Assembly (NCBI RefSeq): GCF_052327305.1
Contig: NZ_CP182486.1
Location: 372,001 to 436,000 of the forward strand
DNA length: 64,000 nucleotides
Reading direction: 5' to 3'
Source: Sphingobium sp052327305
GTDB lineage: Bacteria; Pseudomonadota; Alphaproteobacteria; Sphingomonadales; Sphingomonadaceae
The translations under genes and the position numbers were made by a program. The notes under the pieces are model-generated. The model searched no databases and was not told where the DNA came from. It was given only the letters and a program-made list of their open reading frames with translations. Shown piece by piece: positions 18,264-34,560 of this stretch (positions are counted from its first letter, which is position 1; the number at the start of each line of letters is the position of its first letter).

Positions 18264-18800
18264 ATGGCGCGCTGGTACATCATCCACGCCTATTCGGGCT
18301 TCGAAAATAAGGTTCGTGAATCGATCATGGCCGAGGCGACCCGCATGGGGCTCGATGCCCTTGTCGAATCGGTCGAGGTCCCGACCGAGACCGTGACGGA
18401 GGTTCGTCGTGGCAAGAAGGTCCAGTCGGAACGGAAGTTCTTTCCGGGCTATGTTCTCGCCAAGCTGAGCATGAACGACGATGTGTATCACCTCGTCAAG
18501 AATACGCCCAAGGTTACCGGCTTCCTTGGCTCATCGGGAAAGCCGCAGGCGATCACCGAAGCTGAGGCCGCTCGCATTCTCAACACGAAGGAAGAGGCAG
18601 CCGCCGCTCCACGTCACAAGGTCAATGTCGATTACGAGATTGGCGACAGCGTGAAGGTCATGAGCGGGCCGTTCGCAAGCTTTATCGGGACTGTCGAAGA
18701 ACTCGACTTCGACAAGAATCGGGTCAAGGTTTCGGTCTCCATCTTCGGCCGCGCGACGCCGGTGGAACTGGACTTCGAGGAAGTAGAGCTTTCCAAGTAG
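18264..18800 (+). CDS. nusG: Transcription termination/antitermination protein NusG
   Basis: A 178-residue NusG with an N-terminal NGN domain (RWYIIHAYSGFENKVRESI, KFFPGYVLAKLSMND, PKVTGFLG) and a C-terminal KOW domain (GDSVKVMSGPFASFIGTVEELD). NusG links RNA polymerase to Rho and to the leading ribosome. It follows secE by 43 bases and is followed by a strong intrinsic terminator. Confidence 0.98.
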   Translation: MARWYIIHAYSGFENKVRESIMAEATRMGLDALVESVEVPTETVTEVRRGKKVQSERKFFPGYVLAKLSMNDDVYHLVKNTPKVTGFLGSSGKPQAITEAEAARILNTKEEAAAAPRHKVNVDYEIGDSVKVMSGPFASFIGTVEELDFDKNRVKVSVSIFGRATPVELDFEEVELSK

Positions 18801-18824
18801 TTTCTTCTCCCGTCATTCTTTCGC

Positions 18825-18857
18825 AGAGCCGCCGGTCGCACGACTGGCGGCTCTTTT
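18825..18857 (+). terminator. Intrinsic terminator after nusG
   Basis: AGAGCCGCC (18825-18833) pairs with GGCGGCTCT (18846-18854). The stem extends to about 13 pairs with one G-U and a four-base loop and is followed by TTTTC. It closes the secE-nusG unit. Confidence 0.85.
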
Positions 18858-18996
18858 CGTGAATATTGTACCGCAGACGCAAGCGATGGGGACTTCTCAT
18901 CGCGTTTGAGTCACGCCCTACCGATGGGAGCGACACCATATCTTTCAAGGCATTAGCCTCAGCGCGCTTTAGGAATTAACAATACAGAGGATAATA

Positions 18997-19536
18997 ATGC
19001 GCACCTCAGTTGCTCTCTTCATGTGCTCCGCGCTTGTCGGATCGGTCGCGACCGCATCGACTGCCATTGCCCAGGCTCCGTCGACCCCCGCCAATATCAC
19101 CGTTGGCGCCCCGATTTACGACGCGAAAGGTGGCGACGTCGGCACGGTTGACTCCATTGTCGGCGACAATGTCGTTGTTTCCACCGGCAGTCAGAAAGTC
19201 ACGCTCTCCAAAGCCGCTTTCGCGCAATGGCCGAAGGGTCTTACCATTGCGATGACGCGCGACGAACTCAACGCTGCTGCGGACCAGGCCAAGGCACAAA
19301 ATGCGCAGGCACTGACCGATGCCCTTGCGGCCGGTACTGATGTCCACGGATCTGGCGGCGCGAAAGTTGGCGTTATAAAGTCTGTCGAAGGTGATCAGGT
19401 CCTCGTCACCACTCCAAAGGGCGACGTCAGCATCCCGAAAAATTCCTTCGCTATGGGCGCATCTGGCCTCTCGATCGGGCTGTCCGCAGAACAGTTTGAA
19501 GCGGCCGTTGCGCAAGCCACCAAGCCGGCTGCATAA
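18997..19536 (+). CDS. Exported two-repeat protein (PRC-barrel-like), unknown function
   Basis: A 179-residue protein with a signal peptide (MRTSVALFMCSALVGSVATA, then AIAQA near residue 28). The mature part is an internal duplication. Unit 1 is GAPIYDAKGGDVGTVDSI...VTLSKAAFAQWPKGLTIAMTRDELNAA. Unit 2 is GTDVHGSGGAKVGVIKSV...VSIPKNSFAMGASGLSIGLSAEQFEAA. Each unit of about 55 residues looks like a small beta barrel with a helix, reminiscent of PRC-barrel or YajC-like folds. I do not know its role. It lies alone between the nusG terminator and its own terminator, inside an otherwise canonical translation/transcription cluster. Confidence 0.75.
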   Translation: MRTSVALFMCSALVGSVATASTAIAQAPSTPANITVGAPIYDAKGGDVGTVDSIVGDNVVVSTGSQKVTLSKAAFAQWPKGLTIAMTRDELNAAADQAKAQNAQALTDALAAGTDVHGSGGAKVGVIKSVEGDQVLVTTPKGDVSIPKNSFAMGASGLSIGLSAEQFEAAVAQATKPAA

Positions 19537-19607
19537 GCTCAGTTGCTGACATCAACACAAGATCGTATTGCCTGAAAGCACTGCGATCGGCCAAAGTCGG
19601 CCATGAC

Positions 19608-19669
19608 AACCCCGCGGCGCGTGTCACTTCCGAGAGACACCCGCCTGCGGGGTTTGGTCTTTTCTTTTT
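19608..19669 (+). terminator. Intrinsic terminator after the exported repeat protein
   Basis: AACCCCGC (19608-19615) pairs with GCGGGGTT (19647-19654), with an inner GTGTC/GACAC stem. It is followed by a TTTTCTTTTT run to 19669. Confidence 0.75.
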
Positions 19670-19830
19670 ACAGTATGGGCGCTATGGGCGCTTTCTTCCG
19701 GGCAAGGTGAAAAACTTTCAACCGGATTCTGACGCGGGAGGATCTTTCATAAAGGTCCGTTCGAACCGCTAAGCTTGAACTGGAACCGAGAGGCCATCCG
19801 CGTCTCGGCTCCCCTATAGAGTGAGTTGTA

Positions 19831-20262
19831 ATGGCTAAGAAAATTACGGGCTATATCAAGCTCCAGGTGCCCGCTGGAGCCGCCAATCCCTCGCCGCCAA
19901 TCGGACCTGCCCTTGGTCAGCGCGGCGTGAACATCATGGAATTCTGCAAAGGCTTCAATGCCGCAACCGGCGACGTGGAAAAGGGCACGCCCCTCCCCAC
20001 CGTCATCACCGTTTATGCTGACCGCAGCTTTTCCTTCGTAACGAAGACGCCTCCGGCAACCTTCCTCATCAAGAAGGCCGCCAACCTCAAGTCGGGCTCG
20101 AAGGAGCCGGGCAAGGTGAGCGCGGGAACGATCAAGCGCTCGGCGCTCTCCCAGATCGCCGAAGCGAAGATGAAGGATCTCAACGCCAACGACATCGAGG
20201 CGGCTACGCGGATCATCGAAGGCAGCGCCCGCGCAATGGGCCTGCAGGTCGTGGAGGGCTAA
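19831..20262 (+). CDS. rplK: 50S ribosomal protein L11
   Basis: 143 residues, normal length. ITGYIKLQVPAGAANPSPPIGPALGQRGVNIMEFCKGFNA by segments marks the N-terminal domain with the thiostrepton-site prolines. The C-terminal rRNA-binding domain is intact to LQVVEG. L11 forms the GTPase-associated centre with 23S rRNA. rplA follows after four bases. Confidence 0.99.
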   Translation: MAKKITGYIKLQVPAGAANPSPPIGPALGQRGVNIMEFCKGFNAATGDVEKGTPLPTVITVYADRSFSFVTKTPPATFLIKKAANLKSGSKEPGKVSAGTIKRSALSQIAEAKMKDLNANDIEAATRIIEGSARAMGLQVVEG

Positions 20263-20266
20263 GGAC

Positions 20267-20965
20267 ATGGCAAAGCTGACCAAGAAGGCAAAGGCTCTCT
20301 CTACCGCGATCGATCGCGAGAAGCTGCACGGCGTCGACGAGGCAATCTCCCTCATCAAGACGAATGCGACAGCCAAGTTCGACGAGACCGTGGAAGTCGC
20401 TATGAACCTGGGCGTCGACCCGCGTCATGCAGACCAGATGGTCCGCGGCGTGGTGACTCTCCCCGCCGGCACCGGCAAGGACGTTCGCGTGGCCGTGTTT
20501 GCCCGTGCGGACAAGGCCGATGCAGCCAAGGCGGCTGGCGCAGAAATCGTGGGCGCCGAAGATCTGCTTGAGCACATCCAGAACGGCAACTTCGATTTCG
20601 ACCGCGTTATCGCCACTCCGGACATGATGGGCCTCGTCGGGCGCCTCGGTAAGGTTCTCGGCCCCAAGGGCATGATGCCGAACCCGAAGCTGGGAACGGT
20701 CACGCCGAATGTTGCGGAAGCCGTGAAGGCAGCCAAGGGCGGCCAGATCGAGTTCCGTGTCGAGAAGGCAGGCATCATCCATGCCGGCCTGGGCAAGGCC
20801 AGCTTCTCGGCTGCTGATCTTCGCAAGAACTTCGACGCGTTCGTCGACGCGATCGTGAAGGCCAAGCCCTCCGGTTCGAAGGGCAAGTATGTCCGCAAGA
20901 TCGCCCTCTCGTCGTCGATGGGACCGGGCGTGAAAGTGGATGTGACGGAAGTCGCATCGGCCTGA
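20267..20965 (+). CDS. rplA: 50S ribosomal protein L1
   Basis: 232 residues, normal length. It shows EAISLIKTNATAKFDETVEVAMNLGVDPRHADQ by segments, LPAGTGKDVRVAVFA, GLVGRLGKVLGPKGMMPNPK and VEKAGIIHAGLGK. L1 forms the L1 stalk and, in E. coli, represses the rplKA mRNA. A terminator lies immediately downstream. Confidence 0.99.
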   Translation: MAKLTKKAKALSTAIDREKLHGVDEAISLIKTNATAKFDETVEVAMNLGVDPRHADQMVRGVVTLPAGTGKDVRVAVFARADKADAAKAAGAEIVGAEDLLEHIQNGNFDFDRVIATPDMMGLVGRLGKVLGPKGMMPNPKLGTVTPNVAEAVKAAKGGQIEFRVEKAGIIHAGLGKASFSAADLRKNFDAFVDAIVKAKPSGSKGKYVRKIALSSSMGPGVKVDVTEVASA

Positions 20966-20985
20966 TTGCCATAACCGCGTTTCGA

Positions 20986-21017
20986 AGGGCCTCCGCTTCA
21001 TAGCGGGGGCCCTTTTT
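20986..21017 (+). terminator. Intrinsic terminator after rplA
   Basis: AGGGCC (20986-20991) and CCGC (20993-20996) pair with GCGG and GGCCCT around a TTCATA loop. TTTTTAT follows. It separates rplKA from the next gene. Confidence 0.85.
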
Positions 21018-21203
21018 ATATGCCCCCCCGCTTCGAGCGCGAGCGTTCGAGACGGAGATGCAACGAGCGCTCTCGTTTCGGACTCGGGAAAATCATCGCA
21101 AACGGACTATCGTTTCGTGTTCGTGTCAGTCTTGGCATCCCTAATTTTGCGATAACTTTATCCAACAACCCGGTCTTGAGGCTGCGCTGCAAAACTGCAC
21201 AGC

Positions 21204-21722
21204 ATGACTGGGATCAAGTTCGCCTTTGCACTGACTGTCGCGTTCAGCTCCAGCGTAGCGTTAGCCGTGAGCGTGACCGAGGGGATCAGCGAGCCTGTAG
21301 CGGCGGCTGTCACCACCACCCTGTCCGAAGCGACGACAACGGATCCCGCCAGCGCTGTTCATAATCGCATGTTTCAGCGGGCACCCGACGGACTGTTCTA
21401 CATCCATGCCGCCGTAAACGGCACACCCCTTCGCTTCGTCATCGACACCGGCGCGTCAGTGGTCGTGCTTAACCGTCAGGATGCCGCCCGTCTCGGTCTG
21501 TCCTACGAAAGCCTGTCACACAGCGCCCAGATGAAGACCGTGGGCGGCCCTTCCGCCATGAAGTGGACGGAAATCAAGCGACTGGAAATGGCAGGAAAGC
21601 GCCTGGAAGGCATATCCGCTGCCGTGGTGGATAAAGGCCTGCCTGTTTCGCTGCTCGGGCAAAACGCTCTGAGTCTGCTTGGAACGGTGACGCTCAAAGG
21701 CGATGTGCTGACGATCGACTGA
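21204..21722 (+). CDS. Retropepsin-like aspartic protease (clan AA), exported or membrane-anchored
   Basis: 172 residues. An N-terminal hydrophobic segment (about 5-22) is followed by a Thr/Ala-rich linker and a single retropepsin-type domain. The catalytic motif is FVIDTGASVVVL with Asp81. HAAVNGTPLRFVIDTG, LLGQNALSLLGTVTLKGDVLTI fit the bacterial TIGR02281 clan. Such proteins dimerise to make one active site. The substrate is unknown. It sits between rplA and rplJ as a single-gene insertion in the ribosomal cluster. No ribosome site stands out before the ATG. Confidence 0.88.
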   Translation: MTGIKFAFALTVAFSSSVALAVSVTEGISEPVAAAVTTTLSEATTTDPASAVHNRMFQRAPDGLFYIHAAVNGTPLRFVIDTGASVVVLNRQDAARLGLSYESLSHSAQMKTVGGPSAMKWTEIKRLEMAGKRLEGISAAVVDKGLPVSLLGQNALSLLGTVTLKGDVLTID

Positions 21723-22124
21723 GTCGGCCTATATCCAGAGGCATTCGCGCCAACACTTGCAATCCCGAACCAAGTCCGCTAACCGCCCCTCCGTTCGCGA
21801 ACTTAATGCTCGTGACGCCGTCCGAGACAGCTGGTGACAGGGATTTGCCTGTCTTAATGACCAGCCGAGACGGGGAAAAGTTCTTGCCGTGCGGCATGGA
21901 CTGACTTTGTCAGTCGCGCTTCACGGGTCTGCCTGCTCCAGCACATGATGTGCACTAGCGGGTTCAGTCAGCCTTCCCCTCCGGACAGACGTGGCGTTGA
22001 CCCGGCCTTGCGCCGTGTCGGGCCGATCCGGTGCATGCGGGGAGCGTTCGTTTCCTATCATGCACCAATTGTGCGCCGTGGCGCTGGTGGTTCGCCACCT
22101 GTGTCGCGGCATGAGGAGAATGGT
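21723..22124 (+). promoter_or_regulatory. rplJ upstream region with probable L10 leader
   Basis: This gap of about 400 bases holds no convincing gene. A perfect 7-3-7 inverted repeat GACTGAC-TTT-GTCAGTC lies at 21899-21915. Close to rplJ a GC-rich fold is visible: GGTGG-TTCG-CCACC (22086-22099) inside an outer GCCG/CGGC pairing (about 22075-22110). This is the place and general form of the L10(L12)4-binding leader that autoregulates rplJL in bacteria. AGGAG lies just before the rplJ start. Binding is inferred from position. Confidence 0.45.
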
Positions 22125-22640
22125 ATGGATCGCAACGAGAAGTCCGAGGTCGTTTCGGCGCTCCATGCATCCCTGAAGCAGATGGGCGTGGTGGTCATCA
22201 CCCGCAATCTGGGCATGAGCGTCGCTCAGTCCACTGATCTGCGTCAGAAGATGCGGGACGCAGGCGCGGCCTATAAAGTGACGAAGAATCGTCTTGCGAA
22301 GATCGCCATTCAGGACACGGACTATGCCGCCATCGGCGACATGCTCACGGGCCCTGTTGGCCTTGCAACCTCGGCCGATCCGGTCGCGGCTGCCAAGGTT
22401 GCGATCGACTTCGCCAAGACGAACGACAAACTCGAGATCGTCGGCGGCGCCATGGGCGCCCTGCTGCTCGATGCCGAGGGCGTCAAGGCGCTCGCGTCGC
22501 TGCCGTCGCTCGACGAACTGCGCGCGAAGCTCGTGGGCCTCATTCAGGCGCCCGCGACCAAGCTCGCCACCGTCACTCAGGCTCCGGCCGCGCAACTCGC
22601 GCGCGTGTTCGGCGCCTATGCGGCCAAGGATGCGGCGTAA
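22125..22640 (+). CDS. rplJ: 50S ribosomal protein L10
   Basis: 171 residues. MDRNEKSEVVSALHASLK, GVVVITRNLGMSVAQSTDLR, AAYKVTKNRLAKIA and the C-terminal helix that binds L7/L12 dimers are all present. The frame is open back to 21945, but the start at 22125 matches the family and has AGGAG in front. L10 is the base of the ribosomal stalk. Confidence 0.98.
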   Translation: MDRNEKSEVVSALHASLKQMGVVVITRNLGMSVAQSTDLRQKMRDAGAAYKVTKNRLAKIAIQDTDYAAIGDMLTGPVGLATSADPVAAAKVAIDFAKTNDKLEIVGGAMGALLLDAEGVKALASLPSLDELRAKLVGLIQAPATKLATVTQAPAAQLARVFGAYAAKDAA

Positions 22641-22720
22641 GCCTCAACTCTGGCCAAAAATCCTTCAACTGAACCCAATTAAGGGCCCAATGCCCGCCAA
22701 GAAAATGGAGTGTGAATAAC

Positions 22721-23101
22721 ATGGCTGACATCAACGCACTGGTCGACCAGCTTTCGGCCCTCACTGTCCTCGAAGCCGCCGAGCTCTCGAAGGCCCTCGA
22801 AGAGAAGTGGGGCGTTTCCGCTGCTGCTGCAGTCGCGGTCGCTGCGCCCGCTGGCGGCGCCGGCGGCGGTGCTCCTGCCGAGGAAGCCAAGGACGAGTTC
22901 GACGTGATCCTCACCGGCGACGGTGGCAAGAAGATCAACGTCATCAAGGAAGTCCGTGCCATCACCGGTCTGGGCCTCACCGAGGCGAAGGCTCTCGTCG
23001 AAAGCGCCCCGAAGGCTGTCAAGGAAGGCGTCAACAAGGCTGAAGCCGAGGCGCTCAAGAAGCAGCTTGAAGAGGCCGGCGCGACTGTCGAGCTTAAGTA
23101 A
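22721..23101 (+). CDS. rplL: 50S ribosomal protein L7/L12
   Basis: 126 residues. The N-terminal dimerisation domain (ADINALVDQLSALTVLEAAEL) is followed by an Ala/Gly-rich hinge (about 38-54) and a C-terminal factor-binding domain (EFDVILTGDGGKKINVIKEVR, TGLGLTEAKALVESAPK). It is the flexible stalk protein that recruits translational GTPases. The start MADINA at 22721 is preferred over an upstream ATG at 22712. Confidence 0.99.
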   Translation: MADINALVDQLSALTVLEAAELSKALEEKWGVSAAAAVAVAAPAGGAGGGAPAEEAKDEFDVILTGDGGKKINVIKEVRAITGLGLTEAKALVESAPKAVKEGVNKAEAEALKKQLEEAGATVELK

Positions 23102-23145
23102 GCTTTGCAGCTGGCATCCGCCTTTGGTGGATGTTCACTCTTCGA

Positions 23146-23176
23146 AAGGGGCAGTCGCCAGCCGACTGCCCCTTTT
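23146..23176 (+). terminator. Intrinsic terminator after rplL
   Basis: AAGGGGCAGTCG (23146-23157) pairs perfectly with CGACTGCCCCTT (23163-23174), with a five-base loop and TTTT. The AAGG side also makes it usable from the convergent gene on the right. Confidence 0.9.
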
Positions 23177-23202
23177 CCTATGTTAGTCGAACGGCACTTT
23201 GG

Positions 23203-24150
23203 TCAGACCGGCTTTGAATCGCCATCAGACCCGGACGCCGATACTCCCCCCTGTCCCAACTCCGCGTTTAGTCCGGCCAGCGCATGAATTAGTCGTCGGG
23301 GCGCAAGTCGTTCTGGAACAGCCGGCAACGACGACCCGAGCGGATCGTAACTGCTTGGCCGCGCCGGACGCGTGGCGCTGTTTTTTGGAAGAGGCTTCAG
23401 ATCAGCCGGCAAGCTATCGCCCTCCTCCAAGGCGCGCATCCGTGGCGACCATTCGTCCGACGAAAGCCTGATCGCGTTCGCGCTCGCAGCGATTGAGGCG
23501 CCAATTCTCAGCCGCTGCCGTCGTTCTCTTCGTAAGGCCACGACGAGCCCAGTGCAGAACAACGCAAAGATGACCGCCAACGGCGCAATCCGCACCACAT
23601 CAGGGCGTGTCCAGAAGCTACCCCATGTGGGCGTTCGGTTTGGGGTTGGCTCGGGAGAAGGGGCTGGGACTGCACTATAGGCGCTTGGTGTCGCCACCGC
23701 GGATGTGGCGGCCATTTCCTTATCAGCGCTTGCGCTATTACCGAACGTCGCCCCAATCGCGCTAATAGCCGGCGGTAAGCTGGTAGAATTTTCCGGCTGC
23801 CTGCTCTGCCCTTGCTCTGCCCGGTCCACATCGGTTCGCACCTGCCTCACCGACAAGTCCTGTGCCTGAAACGACGGGGTCGTGCTTACCATCACGCGCG
23901 GATCGGACGCGACAAGCCGAGGCACGCGCTCGAGTCCGGTAACAGGCTCCGCTCGGGCTCGTGGTGATAGAATCTCGTCAGGCGCGGCGCGCAAGGTTTG
24001 CGGAACCGCCTCGTTCACCGGCGTGGAGTCAATTGAGGCAGGTCTCGCCTGCCCATAACTAGGTGCGACCATTCCAAGCTGCAAAGGCGCAGATAGGAGG
24101 ATAACGCTACCGATCCCTCGGAACGCCAAACAAGGCACCGACCGCTTCAT
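23203..24150 (-). CDS. Proline/serine-rich exported or membrane protein, unknown
   Basis: 315 residues. A signal-like N terminus (MKRSVPCLAFRGIGSVILLS, cleavage near SYGQA, residue 34) is followed by a long disordered Pro/Ser/Ala-rich part. A membrane helix lies near residues 186-208 (IAPLAVIFALFCTGLVVAL), then a basic stretch RRERRQRLR and a polar C-terminal tail. If the signal is cleaved this would be a single-pass protein with a periplasmic low-complexity region and a cytoplasmic tail. I recognise no domain. It is convergent to rplL and divergent from rpoB, which splits the usual rplL-rpoB junction. Confidence 0.65.
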   Translation of the reverse strand: MKRSVPCLAFRGIGSVILLSAPLQLGMVAPSYGQARPASIDSTPVNEAVPQTLRAAPDEILSPRARAEPVTGLERVPRLVASDPRVMVSTTPSFQAQDLSVRQVRTDVDRAEQGQSRQPENSTSLPPAISAIGATFGNSASADKEMAATSAVATPSAYSAVPAPSPEPTPNRTPTWGSFWTRPDVVRIAPLAVIFALFCTGLVVALRRERRQRLRIGASIAASANAIRLSSDEWSPRMRALEEGDSLPADLKPLPKNSATRPARPSSYDPLGSSLPAVPERLAPRRLIHALAGLNAELGQGGVSASGSDGDSKPV

Positions 24151-24603
24151 GCCAAGGGAGTATAATTGACCACGTCAAAACAGCGAACGGAAATTTGTGG
24201 TATGCTTTGGGCTTTGACCGCCAGTCCACTCAGCATTTAAGCTTAAATCCGTTGGTTCACCGACCCGCAATTTATAAGACTTCCGGTGCAGCTCCAAAAA
24301 TCGACGCCAATGGCCTTTGCAAAACAGCGATGTAGGCTTATATGGCATCCAACAGGATCGGTCGGTCAATGACCTGCCGGTCTCTCCTCGTCGCTCGGGA
24401 AGGCTCGCTGCGTTGCGCACGGCAAGCCTAGGAATGGAGCGGCAGAGCGGGTTCTACAGCGGCAGCAGTGCGGATCGGACAGCCCCGGCCCGCACTTTTT
24501 TGCGTGAGTTACCGAGGCGAATCATCGCCGGTGACCTCCGCTTCGATGGCTGAAACTTCGCTGAGATGCGAATTTGTTTGGGACCGAAAGAGGCAAGACA
24601 AGC
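24151..24603 (+). promoter_or_regulatory. rpoB upstream region, 450 bases without a gene
   Basis: This stretch is visibly more AT-rich in its left half than its surroundings. It holds a 14-base perfect palindrome ATTTAAGCTTAAAT (24235-24248). A weak promoter candidate (TTGACC at 24214, 17-base spacer, TTAAGC) overlaps it. A terminator-like hairpin lies at 24467-24501. It must contain the rpoBC promoter, because rplL ends in a terminator and an opposing gene intervenes. Confidence 0.5.
24467..24501 (+). terminator. Terminator-like hairpin in the rpoB leader (possible attenuator)
   Basis: AGTGCGG (24467-24473) pairs with CCGCACT (24490-24496), with further GC pairing inside, followed by a run of T to 24501. 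No rightward gene lies just upstream, and rpoB starts 103 bases downstream. An attenuator of rpoBC is therefore the natural reading, although an untranslated small RNA terminator cannot be excluded. Confidence 0.5.
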
Positions 24604-28776
<4,173 letters not shown>

Positions 28777-28858
28777 GGGAATGTGGGCACCGCCTTCCCG
28801 GACGGTGCCGCCCTGCCCCACCCGCCCAGTGATTTGACCCTCCAGAGGGAATGACAAG

Positions 28859-33115
<4,257 letters not shown>

Positions 33116-33144
33116 ACCCCATCTGAGGTTTGACCATGACGTAA

Positions 33145-33177
33145 AGAGCCCCGCCGGAGAAATTCGGCGGGGTTTTT
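33145..33177 (+). terminator. Intrinsic terminator after rpoC
   Basis: CCCCGCCG (33149-33156) pairs with CGGCGGGG (33165-33172) around GAGAAATT. TTTTTC follows. AGAG on the 5' side extends the stem partly. Confidence 0.92.
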
Positions 33178-33258
33178 CTTAGCCAGCTTCGCCGCCACCT
33201 ATGGCTCTGCCCTCGCAAGAGGCTCGCTTACCGGTGTCAGGCAGGCTATCAGTAGATC

Positions 33259-34506
33259 GTGACCCTTTCGGCTTCTCTCTCGGCTGCAGAGCAGGACCTG
33301 ATCAGCACCATCTCGGGCTTTCGGGAGGTCATGCTCCAGCATGTGCTTGAGTGGAGCGCGATTAATAGCGGCAGCCGAAACCTCTTGGGCCTTTCCAAAA
33401 TGGCCGATGCGCTCACTGCAGCGTTCGGTTCACTCGGAGAGGTGACCCGCCTTGCATCAAGTCCAGTGGAATCGATCGACCAACTTGGTCGCAGGGTACA
33501 AGTCGCCCATGGCGACAATCTGCTCTTGCGCTTGCACGCTGATCTGCCTCGCCGCGTCCTGCTCGTGGGGCATATGGATACGGTCTTTCCGGCCGATCAT
33601 GCGTTTCAGGAAACGCGTTGGCTGGATGAGCGAACGCTGAATGGTCCCGGTGTCGCCGACATGAAGGGAGGCATTGCCGTTCTACTCGCCGCTGTCCAAG
33701 CGTTCGAGTCGTCGCTCTTTTCCGGCTCGATCGGGATCGATGTTATTCTCAACGCGGACGAAGAGGTCGCTTCACTGGGCTCTGCGGCTTTACTCGCTGA
33801 GATGGCATCCGGCGCGCAGATCGGGCTGTGCTTCGAACCAGCTCAGACGCCGGACGGGGTGCTTGCCGGTGCGCGAAAAGGAAGCGGAAACTTCAGCCTC
33901 ACGGTTACCGGCAAAGCCGCCCATGCCGGACGAAATCCGGAGGATGGGCGCAACGCGCTGCTGGCTGCCGCCGAAATTGCTCTGGATTTAGAGGCGCTGG
34001 GGACCGCGCGGCGTTACCTCAGCATCAATCCAGCACGGATCGATGGCGGCAGCGCAAACAATGTGGTGCCCGATAACGCCGTGCTGCGCTTCAATGTCAG
34101 AGTAGAGGCGCTGGAAGACCAGACCTGGTTTCTGGGAGAGCTTCATAGGGTCATTGGCGATGTGAGCGCCAAGCGGGACGTATCCATAGAGGTAGATGGC
34201 GGCTTTCACCGCCCCCCAAAGCCAATGGACGACCGGCAGCTTGGCTTGTTCGAACTCGCCCGCTCCTGTGGTCGCGACTTGGATCTTGATATCTCTTGGC
34301 GCTCGTCGGGCGGCGTCTGCGACGGAAACAATCTGGCGGCACATGGCCTTGCCGTCATCGATACCTTAGGTGTCCGGGGTGGCGCTATTCATTCACCGCA
34401 GGAGTATCTGATCGTCGACTCGCTCGTGGAGCGTGCGCAGTTGACCGCGTTGCTTCTCTCCCGCATCGCCACCGGGAACGGCTCGCCGTGGAATGCAGGC
34501 CCTTGA
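33259..34506 (+). CDS. M20-family metallopeptidase (carboxypeptidase G2-like)
   Basis: 415 residues. Zinc-ligand motifs of the M20 family are present: LLVGHMDTVFPADHAF, GPGVADMKGGIAVLLAA, NADEEVASLGS, GRNPEDGRNALLAA in the dimerisation domain, and IHSPQEYLIVDSLVERAQ at the end. Family members cleave C-terminal amino acids from N-acyl or peptide substrates in the cytoplasm. The exact substrate cannot be told. The GTG at 33259 is used because the conserved N-terminal helix precedes the first internal ATG. It follows the rpoC terminator and is followed by a PBP1 gene. Confidence 0.85.
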   Translation: MTLSASLSAAEQDLISTISGFREVMLQHVLEWSAINSGSRNLLGLSKMADALTAAFGSLGEVTRLASSPVESIDQLGRRVQVAHGDNLLLRLHADLPRRVLLVGHMDTVFPADHAFQETRWLDERTLNGPGVADMKGGIAVLLAAVQAFESSLFSGSIGIDVILNADEEVASLGSAALLAEMASGAQIGLCFEPAQTPDGVLAGARKGSGNFSLTVTGKAAHAGRNPEDGRNALLAAAEIALDLEALGTARRYLSINPARIDGGSANNVVPDNAVLRFNVRVEALEDQTWFLGELHRVIGDVSAKRDVSIEVDGGFHRPPKPMDDRQLGLFELARSCGRDLDLDISWRSSGGVCDGNNLAAHGLAVIDTLGVRGGAIHSPQEYLIVDSLVERAQLTALLLSRIATGNGSPWNAGP

Positions 34507-34560
34507 CTGTATCGTTCACATAATACACTGTTGATCCGTAGGGATGGAACGACCGGACGC

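Noticed and set aside
21757..21786. TTGCAA, 17 bases, TAACCG as an rplJ promoter
   Set aside because: The -10 match is poor and it lies about 340 bases from rplJ; not strong enough to list.
21694..21897. Small leftward frame between the aspartic protease and rplJ
   Set aside because: No ribosome site or recognisable features; it overlaps the protease 3' end.
24317..24553. Small rightward frame before rpoB
   Set aside because: No ribosome site, biased composition, and it spans the terminator-like hairpin.
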